In this document: piece after piece, positions 45,321 to 54,839 of the stretch
Layout of the letters: every line of letters starts with the position of its first letter
Numbering within the stretch: the stretch's first letter is position 1
Origin: Clostridiales bacterium
GTDB lineage: Bacteria > Bacillota > Clostridia > Saccharofermentanales > Saccharofermentanaceae
Assembly: GCA_017964005.1 (NCBI GenBank)
Contig: JAGCSR010000056.1
Location: 1 to 64,000 of the forward strand
DNA length: 64,000 nt
Direction: 5' to 3'
Program-made: the position numbers and the translations under genes
Notes under the pieces: generated by a model
What the model was told of the DNA's origin: nothing
What the model saw: the letters and a program-made list of their open reading frames with translations, nothing else
The model's database searches: none

Positions 45321-46268
45321 ATGATGGACGTATGCGAACCTACCGTAAAGTGCGTAGAGACCAACGAAGACAAATCATACGGCAAGTATACTATCGGGCC
45401 GCTTGAGAGAGGCTTCGGCATTACACTCGGCAATTCAATGCGCAGAGTACTCCTGTCGTCACTTCCCGGTGCAGCCATCACGGCGATCAAGGTTGATAAA
45501 GTAAAGCATGAGTTCGATACCGTTCCCGGTATTATCGAGGATATGACGGAGATCATTCTCAACGTCAAGGGCGTAAGGGCAAAGCTCCATTCGGAGTCTT
45601 CCATCGTCAGCGTAAGCGTTGCAAAGGGCAAGGCCGGCGAGCTTACGGCAGGTGATATCGTTCACGGTCCCGATGTAGAGATCATGAACCCCGAGCATGT
45701 TATCGCTCACCTCAACGGTGCATCCGATGTTTTCATCGAATTCACACTCGAGCAGGGCAGAGGCTACAACACAGCTGAGCAGAACAAGCCCGCAAGACAG
45801 GAAGCAGGATTGATCCCGATCGATTCCATCTTCACACCTATCAAGAAGGCTAATTATTCAGTAGAGAATACCCGTGTAGGCGACCGTTACGATTACGATT
45901 CGCTGAACCTCGAGGTTTGGACCGACGGTACCATCGAAGTTGATGAGTCCCTGTCGTCTGCAGCTAACTGGCTTATAGATCACTTAAGATTCTTCACCGG
46001 TCTTGCAGAGACAGAACCCGCGATCAGCTTCAAGAGCCCCGAGCAGAAGGGTGAGACTGACACGAAGCTCACACAGCCCGTTGAGGATCTTGACTTTACG
46101 GTACGTACATATAACTGCCTCAAGAGAGCGCAGATCAATACCGTAGGCGATCTCGTAGGACATACCAAGGAAGAGATGATCAAGGTCAGAAACCTCGGTA
46201 AGAAGTCTTTGGATGAGATCGAAGACAAACTCGAAGAACTCGGTCTTTCTTTGAAAGATCAGGATTAA
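45321..46268 (+). CDS. rpoA: DNA-directed RNA polymerase subunit alpha
   Basis: 315 aa. Assembly domain with FGITLGNSMRRVLLSSLPG and flexible linker; C-terminal domain with TYNCLKRAQINTVGDL and VRNLGKKSLDEIEDKL for UP elements and activators. AAGGAGG ribosome site. Confidence 0.97.
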   Translation: MMDVCEPTVKCVETNEDKSYGKYTIGPLERGFGITLGNSMRRVLLSSLPGAAITAIKVDKVKHEFDTVPGIIEDMTEIILNVKGVRAKLHSESSIVSVSVAKGKAGELTAGDIVHGPDVEIMNPEHVIAHLNGASDVFIEFTLEQGRGYNTAEQNKPARQEAGLIPIDSIFTPIKKANYSVENTRVGDRYDYDSLNLEVWTDGTIEVDESLSSAANWLIDHLRFFTGLAETEPAISFKSPEQKGETDTKLTQPVEDLDFTVRTYNCLKRAQINTVGDLVGHTKEEMIKVRNLGKKSLDEIEDKLEELGLSLKDQD

Positions 46269-46286
46269 TAGCAGGAGGACAAAAGA

Positions 46287-46808
46287 ATGCCTAACAGAAA
46301 AATGGGCCGCGCTTCAGATCAGCGCACCGCCATTCTGAGAAACCTGGTTACGGCCATGGTTATAAACGGTAAGGTCGAGACCACCGTTGCAAGAGCAAAG
46401 GAAGTTTCCGCTATCGTTGAGAAACTCGTTGCCGATGCAGTCAAAGAGCAGGATAACTACGAGACAAAGGATGTTACCGTATCCGCTGCAAAGCTGGACG
46501 GTAAGGGCAAGAAGGTCCTTAAGACAAAGACATCCAAGAACGGCAACAAGTACGAAGTCGTAGACCGTGAGGTCAAGACTGTATCCGTACAGGTTGACGC
46601 TCCTTCCCGTCTTGCTGCCCGCAAGCAGATGAGCTACTGGCTCCGCAAGAGCCACGACGCTGAGGGCAATGTTGTTAACCCCGTTAACAAGATGTTCTCT
46701 GACATCGCTCCCAGATATGCAGGCCGCAACGGCGGTTACACAAGGATCGTCCGCATCGGCACACGCCGCGGTGACGGTTCCGAGATGGCTATCCTGGAAT
46801 TCGTCTGA
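46287..46808 (+). CDS. rplQ: 50S ribosomal protein L17, long form
   Basis: 173 aa, against about 112-130 in most bacteria. Core [19 protein letters not shown] and C-terminal [15 protein letters not shown] are normal; the extra length is a Lys/Val-rich insertion at about residues 60-105. AGGAGG ribosome site. Last gene before the terminator. Confidence 0.95.
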   Translation: MPNRKMGRASDQRTAILRNLVTAMVINGKVETTVARAKEVSAIVEKLVADAVKEQDNYETKDVTVSAAKLDGKGKKVLKTKTSKNGNKYEVVDREVKTVSVQVDAPSRLAARKQMSYWLRKSHDAEGNVVNPVNKMFSDIAPRYAGRNGGYTRIVRIGTRRGDGSEMAILEFV

Positions 46809-46838
46809 TCCGGAATAAACAATTGTAAAGTTAAAAAG

Positions 46839-46872
46839 ACGGAGGGAGTTTACAATTCCCTCCGTTCTTTTT
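46839..46872 (+). terminator. Terminator of the alpha operon
   Basis: ACGGAGGGA/TCCCTCCGT (46839-46847 with 46857-46865), then TCTTTTT. AATTGTAAA (46821-46829) can pair with TTTACAATT (46849-46857), a mutually exclusive alternative that could act as antiterminator. Confidence 0.9.
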
Positions 46873-46877
46873 ATAAT
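46849..46877 (+). promoter_or_regulatory. Promoter of ecfA overlapping the rplQ terminator
   Basis: TTTACA (46849-46854), 17-nt spacer, TATAAT (46872-46877). The -35 lies in the terminator loop. The predicted start of transcription (46884-46885) coincides with the ecfA ATG. Confidence 0.7.
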
Positions 46878-46884
46878 TATCGCT

Positions 46885-48654
46885 ATGCCACACCTGACAG
46901 ACGACAAAAGGATAAGAGCAGATAAGGTTTCCTTCTCGTACAAGAGCGATGAGGAGAATGAGGCAGTCCCGCAAAGAAAAGCGTTGGACGGCATCAGTCT
47001 TCAGATCGAGAAGGGTTCTTATACCGCGGTCGTAGGTCCGAACGGCTCCGGCAAATCAACCCTTGCCAAGTTAATAGATATCCTGGAAGAACCGGACGAA
47101 GGCAGGATAGTCGTGTTCGGCAGGGATACCTCGTCCGAGGATGCGTTCTGGGACATAAGGCGCAAGTGCTCCATCATATTCCAGAATCCCGATAACCAGA
47201 TAGTCGGTACTACCGTCGAAGAAGATGTGGCTTTCGGTCCCGAAAATCTGGGCGTTCCGCTTCCGGAACTACGGGAGCGGGTAGATCAGGCCCTGAAGGA
47301 CGCGGGCCTTTACGAACTCCGTACCAGGCAGTCTTCCGCTCTGTCGGGAGGCCAGAAACAGAAACTTGCTATCGCCGGTGCCATAGCAATGCACCCGGAT
47401 ATCCTGATAATGGACGAATCCACCGCAATGCTGGACCCCAGGTCCAGAAAGGAAGTCCTGGATATCGTCGAAGCCATGAGGATCCGGGATAACTTAACTC
47501 TCATAACCATTACCCATGACATGACCGAAGCCGCAAGAGCCGGGAAGATCCTGGTCATAAAGGACGGGAAGCTGGCCCTGGAGGGTACCTGCGGACAAGT
47601 TTTCTCACAGAAAAATACCATAGAGGAAATGTCTTTGGTCTTGCCGGTTGAGTATTCATTCGCGTATAAGCTTGCCGATATGTCCAAAGGGACACTGACA
47701 GAAGAAGACCTGTCGGGGAAAGAAAACCTCAGGAATGCATGCGTAAGGGAACTTAAGAAAATCCGAAGAGAAGATATCCCGGCTAAGCCCCCCTCCATGA
47801 GCAAGGCTGAAGATGAAGTGATCCTGTCGGCCGAAGACCTGACATATTCTTATGACGGCGGAAAGACATTGGCCTTAGATCATGTAACCCTGGACGTAAG
47901 AAAGGGTGAGATCCTTGTAATTGCCGGAAGGACCGGGTGCGGGAAGACCACGCTCATAACCCATTTCAACGGGATAATAAAGCCTTCTTCAGGCAAGGTC
48001 ACTGTCCTCGGCATGGACAGCCGGGACAAGAAGAACGTGATGAAGATCCGTCAGAAAGTGGGACTCGTGTTCCAGTATCCGGAATATCAGCTTTTCGATG
48101 AGACGGTGTTCAAAGATATCTCATACGGACTTAAGAAGGCAGGGGTACCCGAGAGCGAATTCGAACAGAGGGTTCATGAAGCATGCCGCAAGACCGGGTT
48201 CCGTGAGGAGTTTTTGTACAAGAGTCCTTTCGAACTGTCGGGAGGCCAGCAAAGGCGCGCGGCCATCGCAGGGGTCCTGGTAATGGAACCTGAGATCCTG
48301 GTCATGGACGAGCCCGGGGCAGGTCTTGACCCCAAGGGCAGAACGGCAATGTTCAACATGATAAAGGCTTTAAGGGATTCCGGGACTACCGTCATAATCG
48401 TATCCCACAATATGGATGATTCGGCGATAGTAGCAGACAGGATCTGCTACATGAAGGCAGGCCGCATCGTAAAGATCGCTCCGCCTTCGGAAGTGTTCGA
48501 AGGAGACGATGTTCCCAAGCCCTATATAACCGAATTCGTAAACGAGGTGGCAGACCTTGCGGGAATAGAAGGATATAAGTCGGAAGGAGACTTCACCCCT
48601 GAAGGTGAAGCTTTGGCACTTGCGGCATTCTGCGCGGGAGGAGTGAGCTTATGA
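46885..48654 (+). CDS. ecfA: ECF transporter ATPase, fused EcfA1-EcfA2
   Basis: 589 aa with two complete ABC domains. First (about 8-280): GPNGSGKST, LSGGQKQKLAIA, ILIMDESTAMLDP. Second (about 310-560): GRTGCGKTT, LSGGQQRRAAIA, ILVMDEPGAGLDP. In most Firmicutes these are two genes, ecfA1 and ecfA2, in this same spot after rplQ. They power vitamin or cofactor uptake via EcfT and exchangeable S components, none of which is in the window. No ribosome site precedes ATG 46885, fitting a leaderless mRNA. The stop overlaps ecfT. Confidence 0.92.
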   Translation: MPHLTDDKRIRADKVSFSYKSDEENEAVPQRKALDGISLQIEKGSYTAVVGPNGSGKSTLAKLIDILEEPDEGRIVVFGRDTSSEDAFWDIRRKCSIIFQNPDNQIVGTTVEEDVAFGPENLGVPLPELRERVDQALKDAGLYELRTRQSSALSGGQKQKLAIAGAIAMHPDILIMDESTAMLDPRSRKEVLDIVEAMRIRDNLTLITITHDMTEAARAGKILVIKDGKLALEGTCGQVFSQKNTIEEMSLVLPVEYSFAYKLADMSKGTLTEEDLSGKENLRNACVRELKKIRREDIPAKPPSMSKAEDEVILSAEDLTYSYDGGKTLALDHVTLDVRKGEILVIAGRTGCGKTTLITHFNGIIKPSSGKVTVLGMDSRDKKNVMKIRQKVGLVFQYPEYQLFDETVFKDISYGLKKAGVPESEFEQRVHEACRKTGFREEFLYKSPFELSGGQQRRAAIAGVLVMEPEILVMDEPGAGLDPKGRTAMFNMIKALRDSGTTVIIVSHNMDDSAIVADRICYMKAGRIVKIAPPSEVFEGDDVPKPYITEFVNEVADLAGIEGYKSEGDFTPEGEALALAAFCAGGVSL

Positions 48655-49460
48655 CAGGCGATTCTGCTCTCGGAAGATACTGTAATACCGATTCTCTCCT
48701 TCACCGTACGGACCCGAGGGTGAAGATCATTTTGTATGTATTCTATCTTGTGGCGATATTCATGCTTAGTAATCCCATATCGCTGCTGATGCTGGCGGCA
48801 GTGACACTGCTCCTTATATATCTGGGCAATACCGGACTTAAGGTAATATGGCTTACGGTAAAGCCGATACTGCTCCTTGTCGTGTTTATAACGGTTATCA
48901 ACATCTTTACGATAAGGGCAGGGAAGCCTTTGTTCTCCTGGCAGTTCATAACGGTCACCGAGGACGGTCTTAAGACCGGCATACTCATGGGGACCAGGCT
49001 TATCTTCCTTATAATCATCACCAGTATCTACCTTACTCTTACGACTACGCCTCTTAAGATATCGGATTCTCTGGAGAGCCTGTTCTCCTGGATGAAGGTG
49101 TTCAGATTCCCCGTACATGAGATGTCCATGATGATGTCCATAGCCTTAAGGTTCATCCCGACCCTGTCGGATGAGACCCGGAAGATCATGAACGCCCAGA
49201 TGTCCAGAGGCGCGGACTACGACACTGGCGGTGTCATCAAAAGGATCAAAGGATATATCACGGTCCTTGTTCCCCTGTTCGTGTCCAGTTTCAACAGGGC
49301 GGAAGACCTGGCCACCGCAATGGATGCCAGATGTTACAGAGGAGGAGAAGGCAGGACCAAGCTCAATCCTCTCAGACTCAAAGGCAGCGATGTTGCTACA
49401 GGCATAATCCTTGCCCTTGTGGCGGCGGGTATGGTTGCTGCAGACCGTCTGCTCGGGTAA
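48651..49460 (+). CDS. ecfT: ECF transporter transmembrane subunit EcfT
   Basis: 269 aa. N-terminal cytosolic LLHRTDPRVKIIL, then predicted membrane helices, coupling-helix motifs NAQMSRGADYD and TAMDARCYRGGEGRT (the ARG-type signatures that contact the ATPases), and a final helix. Overlaps ecfA by 4 nt. Confidence 0.93.
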   Translation: MTGDSALGRYCNTDSLLHRTDPRVKIILYVFYLVAIFMLSNPISLLMLAAVTLLLIYLGNTGLKVIWLTVKPILLLVVFITVINIFTIRAGKPLFSWQFITVTEDGLKTGILMGTRLIFLIIITSIYLTLTTTPLKISDSLESLFSWMKVFRFPVHEMSMMMSIALRFIPTLSDETRKIMNAQMSRGADYDTGGVIKRIKGYITVLVPLFVSSFNRAEDLATAMDARCYRGGEGRTKLNPLRLKGSDVATGIILALVAAGMVAADRLLG

Positions 49461-49536
49461 ATCAAGGTCGCATTAACCTGCGCCCTGTGTTAAAATCTCC
49501 TTGTTTGAAATTCCCTTTATGAAAGGAATATGATCT

Positions 49537-50514
49537 ATGGCTTATTATGTCGGAATAGACCTCGGCGGCACCAATATCAAGGCCGGTGTCTGTGATTCGG
49601 AAGGAAACCTCCTCAACAAGCTCAGCATCAAGACGCATGCCGAGAGGACGGAAGAAGAGATAATCCACGATATGGGCAAACTTGCTCTGGATGTCATTAA
49701 GGATCTGGGCAAGGAAGTTGCCGATATAGAAGCCATCGGCATCGGTTCCCCCGGAACCCCGGATAACGATGAGGGACTGTTGGTATATTCATCCAACCTT
49801 CCTTTCAATAATTCGCCTATGCGTAAACTGATCAGGGAAGTAATAGATCTTCCCGTCTATATAGATAACGACGCTAATTGCGCCGCCATGGCTGAAGCCG
49901 TTGCGGGCGCTGCCAAGGGGTCAAAGGATTCAGTTACGATCACTCTCGGAACCGGTGTCGGTGCGGGTGTTATCGCTAACGGCAGGATCTATTCCGGCTT
50001 CAATCAGGCCGGCTCCGAATTCGGACATACGGTTCTCGTATCCGGCGGCGTGCAGTGCGGCTGCGGCAGACGCGGATGCTTTGAGCAGTATGCTTCGGCT
50101 ACGGCTCTCGGAAGGATGACCGTTGAAGAGGCCGAAGCCCATCCCGAATCCATCCTTAAGGATGTCCTGGAAGAGCAGGGCGGAACTAATGCCAAGGTTG
50201 CCTTCATCGCCATGAAGAGAGGCGATAAGGTCGCGGCAGATCTTGTTGACAGATATACGGATTATCTGGCTGACGGTCTTGCCAATGCCATCAACGCTTT
50301 CATGCCGGAGGTCCTGGTCGTGGGCGGCGGCGTATGCAACGAAGGCGATCCCCTCCTTATCCCCATGCGTGAGAAGACCATGTCCCGTCCTTACTTCGGT
50401 CCCGGAGTAAAAAGGACGACGATCAAGCTGGCCGAGATGGGCAATGACGCCGGGATCGTAGGAGCCGCCATGATGGGCAGATATTGCCTGGAAGACGGTA
50501 AGAACGGCAAATAA
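49537..50514 (+). CDS. ROK-family glucokinase
   Basis: 325 aa. ATP-binding GIDLGGTNIKAGV (6-18), sugar-binding IDNDANCAAMAE, TLGTGVGAGVI, and the ROK zinc motif CGCGRRGCFEQYAS. Phosphorylates glucose or a related hexose. It sits between ecfT and truA, which are usually adjacent. GAAAGGA ribosome site. Confidence 0.9.
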   Translation: MAYYVGIDLGGTNIKAGVCDSEGNLLNKLSIKTHAERTEEEIIHDMGKLALDVIKDLGKEVADIEAIGIGSPGTPDNDEGLLVYSSNLPFNNSPMRKLIREVIDLPVYIDNDANCAAMAEAVAGAAKGSKDSVTITLGTGVGAGVIANGRIYSGFNQAGSEFGHTVLVSGGVQCGCGRRGCFEQYASATALGRMTVEEAEAHPESILKDVLEEQGGTNAKVAFIAMKRGDKVAADLVDRYTDYLADGLANAINAFMPEVLVVGGGVCNEGDPLLIPMREKTMSRPYFGPGVKRTTIKLAEMGNDAGIVGAAMMGRYCLEDGKNGK

Positions 50515-50521
50515 ACTATCC

Positions 50522-51280
50522 ATGAGACTTGCCATAATATGCGAGTATGACGGCACGGACTTTGTCGGATTCCAGTCACAGGTAAACGGCAGAGCGGTTG
50601 CCGATGTATTGGCGCAGGCGGCAACGGAGTTATATAAGCAGGATATAAAGATAACGGGGTGCTCGAGGACTGACGCCGGTGTCCACGCCAGAGGACACTT
50701 AAGCCATATGGACGTGCCTTTCGAGATCCCCGAAGATAAGATCCCCCTGGCGATGAATGCTCTCCTGCCGGATGATGTTTCCGTTGTAAAAGCTTTCTAT
50801 GTGGGAGACGATTTCTCCGCAAGGTTCTCCAATTACGGCAAGAGATATATCTACAGGGTCTATTACGGAAGGGTAAGACATCCCTTATATTCAAGATACG
50901 CATACTTCGATTCCTATGATCTCGATATCGATAAGATGAAGAAAGCCGCAGAAGCTTTTGCCGGCGAACACGACTTCGAGGCGTTCTGTGCCGCAGGCAG
51001 TACTGCCGACAACTATGTAAGAAGACTCTACGGCGTGGAAGTCAGGAAGTCTGAAAAAGACCCTTTCCTGATCGAGATAGAAGTCGCAGGCGAAGCATTC
51101 CTTTACAACATGGTAAGGATAATAGCAGGAACCCTGGTGGAAGTCGGCGAAGGCAAGATCAACCCGGAAGACGTTGCCGCCATTATCGGGTCCCGCGACA
51201 GGAAGAAGGCGGGAAGGACGCTCCCTGCAGAAGGACTTACCCTGGAAGAAGTCTTCCTTGTTCCCCAAAGCCCGTTGTGA
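50522..51280 (+). CDS. truA: tRNA pseudouridine(38-40) synthase
   Basis: 252 aa. Catalytic D51 in GCSRTDAGVHARGH; YDGTDFVGFQSQ at the N terminus; FLYNMVRIIAGTLVEVG near the C terminus. The start lies 7 nt after the ROK kinase stop without a strong ribosome site, so coupling is likely. Confidence 0.95.
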   Translation: MRLAIICEYDGTDFVGFQSQVNGRAVADVLAQAATELYKQDIKITGCSRTDAGVHARGHLSHMDVPFEIPEDKIPLAMNALLPDDVSVVKAFYVGDDFSARFSNYGKRYIYRVYYGRVRHPLYSRYAYFDSYDLDIDKMKKAAEAFAGEHDFEAFCAAGSTADNYVRRLYGVEVRKSEKDPFLIEIEVAGEAFLYNMVRIIAGTLVEVGEGKINPEDVAAIIGSRDRKKAGRTLPAEGLTLEEVFLVPQSPL

Positions 51281-51296
51281 CGGGATACGATTTTTA

Positions 51297-51325
51297 TATA
51301 CAGGGCATTCCAATCTTGATATAAT
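51297..51325 (+). promoter_or_regulatory. Promoter of the NfeD-SPFH operon
   Basis: TATACA (51297-51302), 17-nt spacer, extended -10 TGA-TATAAT (51317-51325). The leader holds a small hairpin CGGTC-TTAT-GACCG. Confidence 0.6.
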
Positions 51326-51395
51326 CATTTTCGGAGGGTCTCGGTCTTATGACCGGGCTCTCTTATGGAATATTAGGGAGAAAGGAGTGAGGAGA

Positions 51396-51854
51396 ATGTT
51401 TAACATTCCGATGTGGGTGATCTGGCTCGCTTTGCTTATCATCGCGCTTATCATCGAAGCGGCCACGATGGGACTTACCACTGTGTGGTGTGCTGCGGGT
51501 TGTCTTGTTGCAATGATCTTAGATCTTTGCCATGTTGACGTTATGGTTCAGATCATAGTGATGCTCATTGTCACGGTTGTCAGCTTTATCATCTGTATGA
51601 TATGGATAAGACCTGCGGTGGATGCCAGGCGGATGGGCAAGATCCAGCCGACCAATGCCGACAGGATCATCGGCAAGGAAGGTGTCGTGATCAAGGCTAT
51701 CGATCCTGAGGCTGCCAAAGGCCAGATCAAAGTTGAAGGACAGATATGGAGCGCCAAGTGCGCATCGGCTGTCGAGGAGGGCAAAAGGGTTAAGGTCCTG
51801 GCTCTCGAAGGAGTAAAAGCGGTTATAGAACCGGTAGAGGATAAGGAGGAATAA
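51396..51854 (+). CDS. NfeD-family membrane protein
   Basis: 152 aa. Helices at about 5-25, 28-45 and 48-70, then a C-terminal OB-fold (about 80-150: IGKEGVVIKAID, GQIKVEGQIWSAKC). ATG 51396 is preceded by GAGGAG; a longer frame extending back into truA is not credible. It pairs with the SPFH protein starting 1 nt after its stop, a standard NfeD-stomatin operon thought to organise membrane microdomains. Confidence 0.9.
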   Translation: MFNIPMWVIWLALLIIALIIEAATMGLTTVWCAAGCLVAMILDLCHVDVMVQIIVMLIVTVVSFIICMIWIRPAVDARRMGKIQPTNADRIIGKEGVVIKAIDPEAAKGQIKVEGQIWSAKCASAVEEGKRVKVLALEGVKAVIEPVEDKEE

Positions 51855-51855
51855 T

Positions 51856-52785
51856 ATGAATACTTTAGGAATCATCAGTGTGGCGGCGGTAGCGCCTTAT
51901 GTACCGTTCGTTATCGTAGCAATAGTGCTTTTGCTTGTTTTCATCATCTCTTGCATCAAGATCGTTCCTCAGGCGACGACCTACATCATCGAGAGACTGG
52001 GTGCATACAAGACGACATGGGAGACCGGACTCCACTTCAAGTGGCCCTTCATCGACCGTGTCGCAAAGAAGATCTCCCTCAAGGAGAAAGTTGCGGACTT
52101 CGCGCCTCAGGCAGTTATCACCAAGGATAACGTTACGATGCAGATCGATACGGTCCTGTTCTATCAGGTAATCGACCCCAAGCTCTATACATACGGTATC
52201 GAGCGCCCGATCACCGCTATCGAGAACCTGTCAGCCACGACACTCCGTAACATCATCGGTGACCTGGAACTCGACCAGACACTTACTTCAAGAGACATCA
52301 TCAACACAAGGATGCGTGAGATCCTTGACGAGGCGACAGACCCCTGGGGTATCAAGGTCAACCGTGTCGAGCTCAAGAACATCATCCCGCCTAAGGAGAT
52401 ACAGGCAGCGATGGAGAAGCAGATGAAGGCTGAGCGTGAGAAGAGAGAACAGATCCTCATCGCCGAAGGTCAGAAGGAATCCGCTATCCGCGTTGCGGAA
52501 GGTGAGAAGGAAGCCGCTATCCTGAGAGCCGAGGCTAAGAAGCAGGCTGCCATCCGTGAGGCTGAAGGTCAGGCTCAGGCAATCCTGGAGATCCAGGAAG
52601 CCAAGGCAAGAGGTCTTCAGATGATCAAGGATGTGGGAGCAGACGATTCCGTTATCTCCCTCCGCGGTCTCGAAGCTTTGGAGAAGCTGGGCGAGGGCCC
52701 TGCCACGAAGATCATCATCCCGTCGGATCTTCAGGGTGCAGCAAGCCTTGCAACCAGCATCAAGGAAATAGTCAAAGACAAATAA
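51856..52785 (+). CDS. SPFH/Band 7 (stomatin/paraslipin-like) protein
   Basis: 309 aa. N-terminal membrane helix (about 14-35), Band 7 domain (IKIVPQATTYIIERLGAYK, LKEKVADFAPQAVITKDNV, IGDLELDQTLTSRDIIN), then a coiled coil of AEGQKE/AEGEKE/AEAKKQ repeats (about 195-245) for ring oligomers. Ribosome site AAGGAGG lies within the end of the nfeD gene. Confidence 0.93.
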   Translation: MNTLGIISVAAVAPYVPFVIVAIVLLLVFIISCIKIVPQATTYIIERLGAYKTTWETGLHFKWPFIDRVAKKISLKEKVADFAPQAVITKDNVTMQIDTVLFYQVIDPKLYTYGIERPITAIENLSATTLRNIIGDLELDQTLTSRDIINTRMREILDEATDPWGIKVNRVELKNIIPPKEIQAAMEKQMKAEREKREQILIAEGQKESAIRVAEGEKEAAILRAEAKKQAAIREAEGQAQAILEIQEAKARGLQMIKDVGADDSVISLRGLEALEKLGEGPATKIIIPSDLQGAASLATSIKEIVKDK

Positions 52786-52806
52786 ATCATAAAAGAGGTG
52801 AACCTT

Positions 52807-54273
52807 ATGTCACAGAGCGCCTGGTCGGATAAGACCAACATGAGTCTTCTTACGGACTTCTACGAACTTACGATGGCAAACGGATATCTGGACAACGATG
52901 CCGGAGATGTTATCACATACTTCGACATGTTCTTCAGAGATGTTCCGGAACAGGGAGGATTCGCGATCTGCGCAGGTCTTGAGCAGGTTATCGACTACCT
53001 GTCGAATCTCCATTTCTCGGAGGAGGATCTTGCTTTCCTTCAGGCCAGGTACGGCTTCGATGAGAGGTTTATCGATTACCTCCGCAACTTCGAATTTACA
53101 TGTGACGTCTGGGCGGTTCCCGAGGGCACCGTCGTGTTCCCGAGGGAACCCCTCATTAAGGTCAGGGGTACCGCGATCCAGGCTCAGCTCCTGGAGACAG
53201 CCCTCCTTTGCACCATCAACCATCAGAGCCTTATCGCAACCAAGACCGCAAGGATCGTAAAGGCTGCCGATGGCCGTCCCGTTATGGAGTTCGGAGCCCG
53301 CCGCGCACAGGGATTCGACGCTTCTGTATTGGGAGCAAGGGCAGCATATATCGCAGGTGCCGCCGGAACTTCCAACACCATCTGCGGACAGCAGTTCGAT
53401 ATCCCTCTGTCCGGAACCATGGCGCATTCCTGGGTCATGCTTTTCGATAACGAATTCGACGCTTTCGCAGCCTACGCGAAAACATACCCCGAGGGAACTG
53501 TCCTCTTAGTCGATACATACGATGTATTAAGACAGGGTATACCCAATGCCATCAGGTGTGCTAAGGAAGTATTGGAACCCGCCGGCCACCGTCTCAAGGG
53601 GATCAGGATCGACAGCGGCGACCTTACCTATATGACACAGCAGGCAAGAAAGATGCTGGATGAAGCGGGACTTACGGACTGCAAGATCACCGTATCCAAT
53701 GCCCTTGACGAGTACATCATCAGAGACCTCATAAGCCAGGGCGCCTGCATCGACGCTTTCGGTGTCGGCGAGAGGCTTATAACGTCCAAGGCGGAACCTG
53801 TCTTCGGCGGTGTATATAAGATCTCCGCGGTAGAGGATAAGGACGGCAACATCATCCCGAAGATGAAGATCTCCGAGAATGCCGCCAAGGTCACCAATCC
53901 CTGCAGCAAGAAGATCGTAAGATTCTATGACAACTATACCGGCAAGGCTCTGGCTGATCTCATCATGTGTGAGGACGAGGAGATCCCGAACGGCGAACCT
54001 TATGAGATCTTCGATCCGATCGAGACCTGGAATTCCAAGGTAGTCGTTGACTACTATGTAAAGGAGATCATGGTCAGGATCTTCGACGGAGGTAAGCTCG
54101 TTTACGACAAGCCTACGATCGCAGAGATCCGCGAATACTGTGCCAAGGAAGTCGATTCTCTGTGGGATTCCGTCAAGAGATTCGAGAATCCTCACAAGTA
54201 CTACGTTGACCTTTCCCAGAAACTCTGGGATATCAAGAATGACATTCTGCATTCTTATAAGAAGAAAGCATAA
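52807..54273 (+). CDS. pncB: Nicotinate phosphoribosyltransferase
   Basis: 488 aa. NAD salvage: nicotinate + PRPP to Na[16 protein letters not shown] at the N terminus, EFGARRAQG, phospho-His region [10 protein letters not shown] and [14 protein letters not shown] 52807 has AGAGGTG at 52793; the GTG inside that site (52798) is an unlikely start. Confidence 0.94.
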   Translation: MSQSAWSDKTNMSLLTDFYELTMANGYLDNDAGDVITYFDMFFRDVPEQGGFAICAGLEQVIDYLSNLHFSEEDLAFLQARYGFDERFIDYLRNFEFTCDVWAVPEGTVVFPREPLIKVRGTAIQAQLLETALLCTINHQSLIATKTARIVKAADGRPVMEFGARRAQGFDASVLGARAAYIAGAAGTSNTICGQQFDIPLSGTMAHSWVMLFDNEFDAFAAYAKTYPEGTVLLVDTYDVLRQGIPNAIRCAKEVLEPAGHRLKGIRIDSGDLTYMTQQARKMLDEAGLTDCKITVSNALDEYIIRDLISQGACIDAFGVGERLITSKAEPVFGGVYKISAVEDKDGNIIPKMKISENAAKVTNPCSKKIVRFYDNYTGKALADLIMCEDEEIPNGEPYEIFDPIETWNSKVVVDYYVKEIMVRIFDGGKLVYDKPTIAEIREYCAKEVDSLWDSVKRFENPHKYYVDLSQKLWDIKNDILHSYKKKA

Positions 54274-54287
54274 GAGGAGGAAGGAAT

Positions 54288-54773
54288 ATGTCTAACCCTA
54301 TCGTAACGATCACAATGAAGGACGGCGGAATCATCAAAGCCGAACTCTATCCGGATATCGCGCCCATCTCGGTCGAGAACTTCGTAAAGCTCGCAGGCTC
54401 AGGATTTTATAACGGACTTATCTTCCACAGGGTAATCCCGGGATTCATGATCCAGGGCGGATGTCCCGACGGAACAGGAATGGGAGGTCCGGGATACACC
54501 ATCAAGGGAGAGTTCGCATCTAACGGCGTCAAGAACGACCTTAAGCATGAAAGAGGAGTCCTGTCCATGGCAAGGGCAATGAATCCTGATTCGGCCGGAT
54601 CCCAGTTCTTCATCATGCACGAGACATCACCTCACTTAGACGGCGATTACGCGGCTTTCGGCAAGGTCATCGAGGGTATGGATGTTGTCGATAAGATCGC
54701 ATCGGTAAAAACTGATTATCACGACAGACCCCTGGAACCCCAGGTCATCGAGATCATGACGGTCCAGCTTTGA
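54288..54773 (+). CDS. Cyclophilin-type peptidyl-prolyl cis-trans isomerase
   Basis: 161 aa, no signal peptide, so cytosolic foldase. [25 protein letters not shown] and [19 protein letters not shown] hold the catalytic Arg and substrate-binding residues. AGGAGGAAGG ribosome site, 14 nt after pncB. Confidence 0.95.
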   Translation: MSNPIVTITMKDGGIIKAELYPDIAPISVENFVKLAGSGFYNGLIFHRVIPGFMIQGGCPDGTGMGGPGYTIKGEFASNGVKNDLKHERGVLSMARAMNPDSAGSQFFIMHETSPHLDGDYAAFGKVIEGMDVVDKIASVKTDYHDRPLEPQVIEIMTVQL

Positions 54774-54778
54774 AAAAC

Positions 54779-54807
54779 TTGTTTAACCGATAACATATTG
54801 TTATAGT
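54779..54807 (+). promoter_or_regulatory. Promoter and palindrome upstream of rubrerythrin
   Basis: TTGTTT (54779-54784), 17-nt spacer, TATAGT (54802-54807). The spacer and -10 contain the palindrome ATAACA-TAT-TGTTAT (54790-54804), well placed for a repressor, for example a peroxide or redox sensor. Confidence 0.5.
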
Positions 54808-54839
54808 TAATATACTTTATCTGACGGGAGGTCACATTT

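Noticed and set aside
51174..51395. N-terminal extension of the NfeD gene into truA
   Set aside because: It overlaps the coding end of truA and the promoter at 51297-51325; ATG 51396 has a strong ribosome site.
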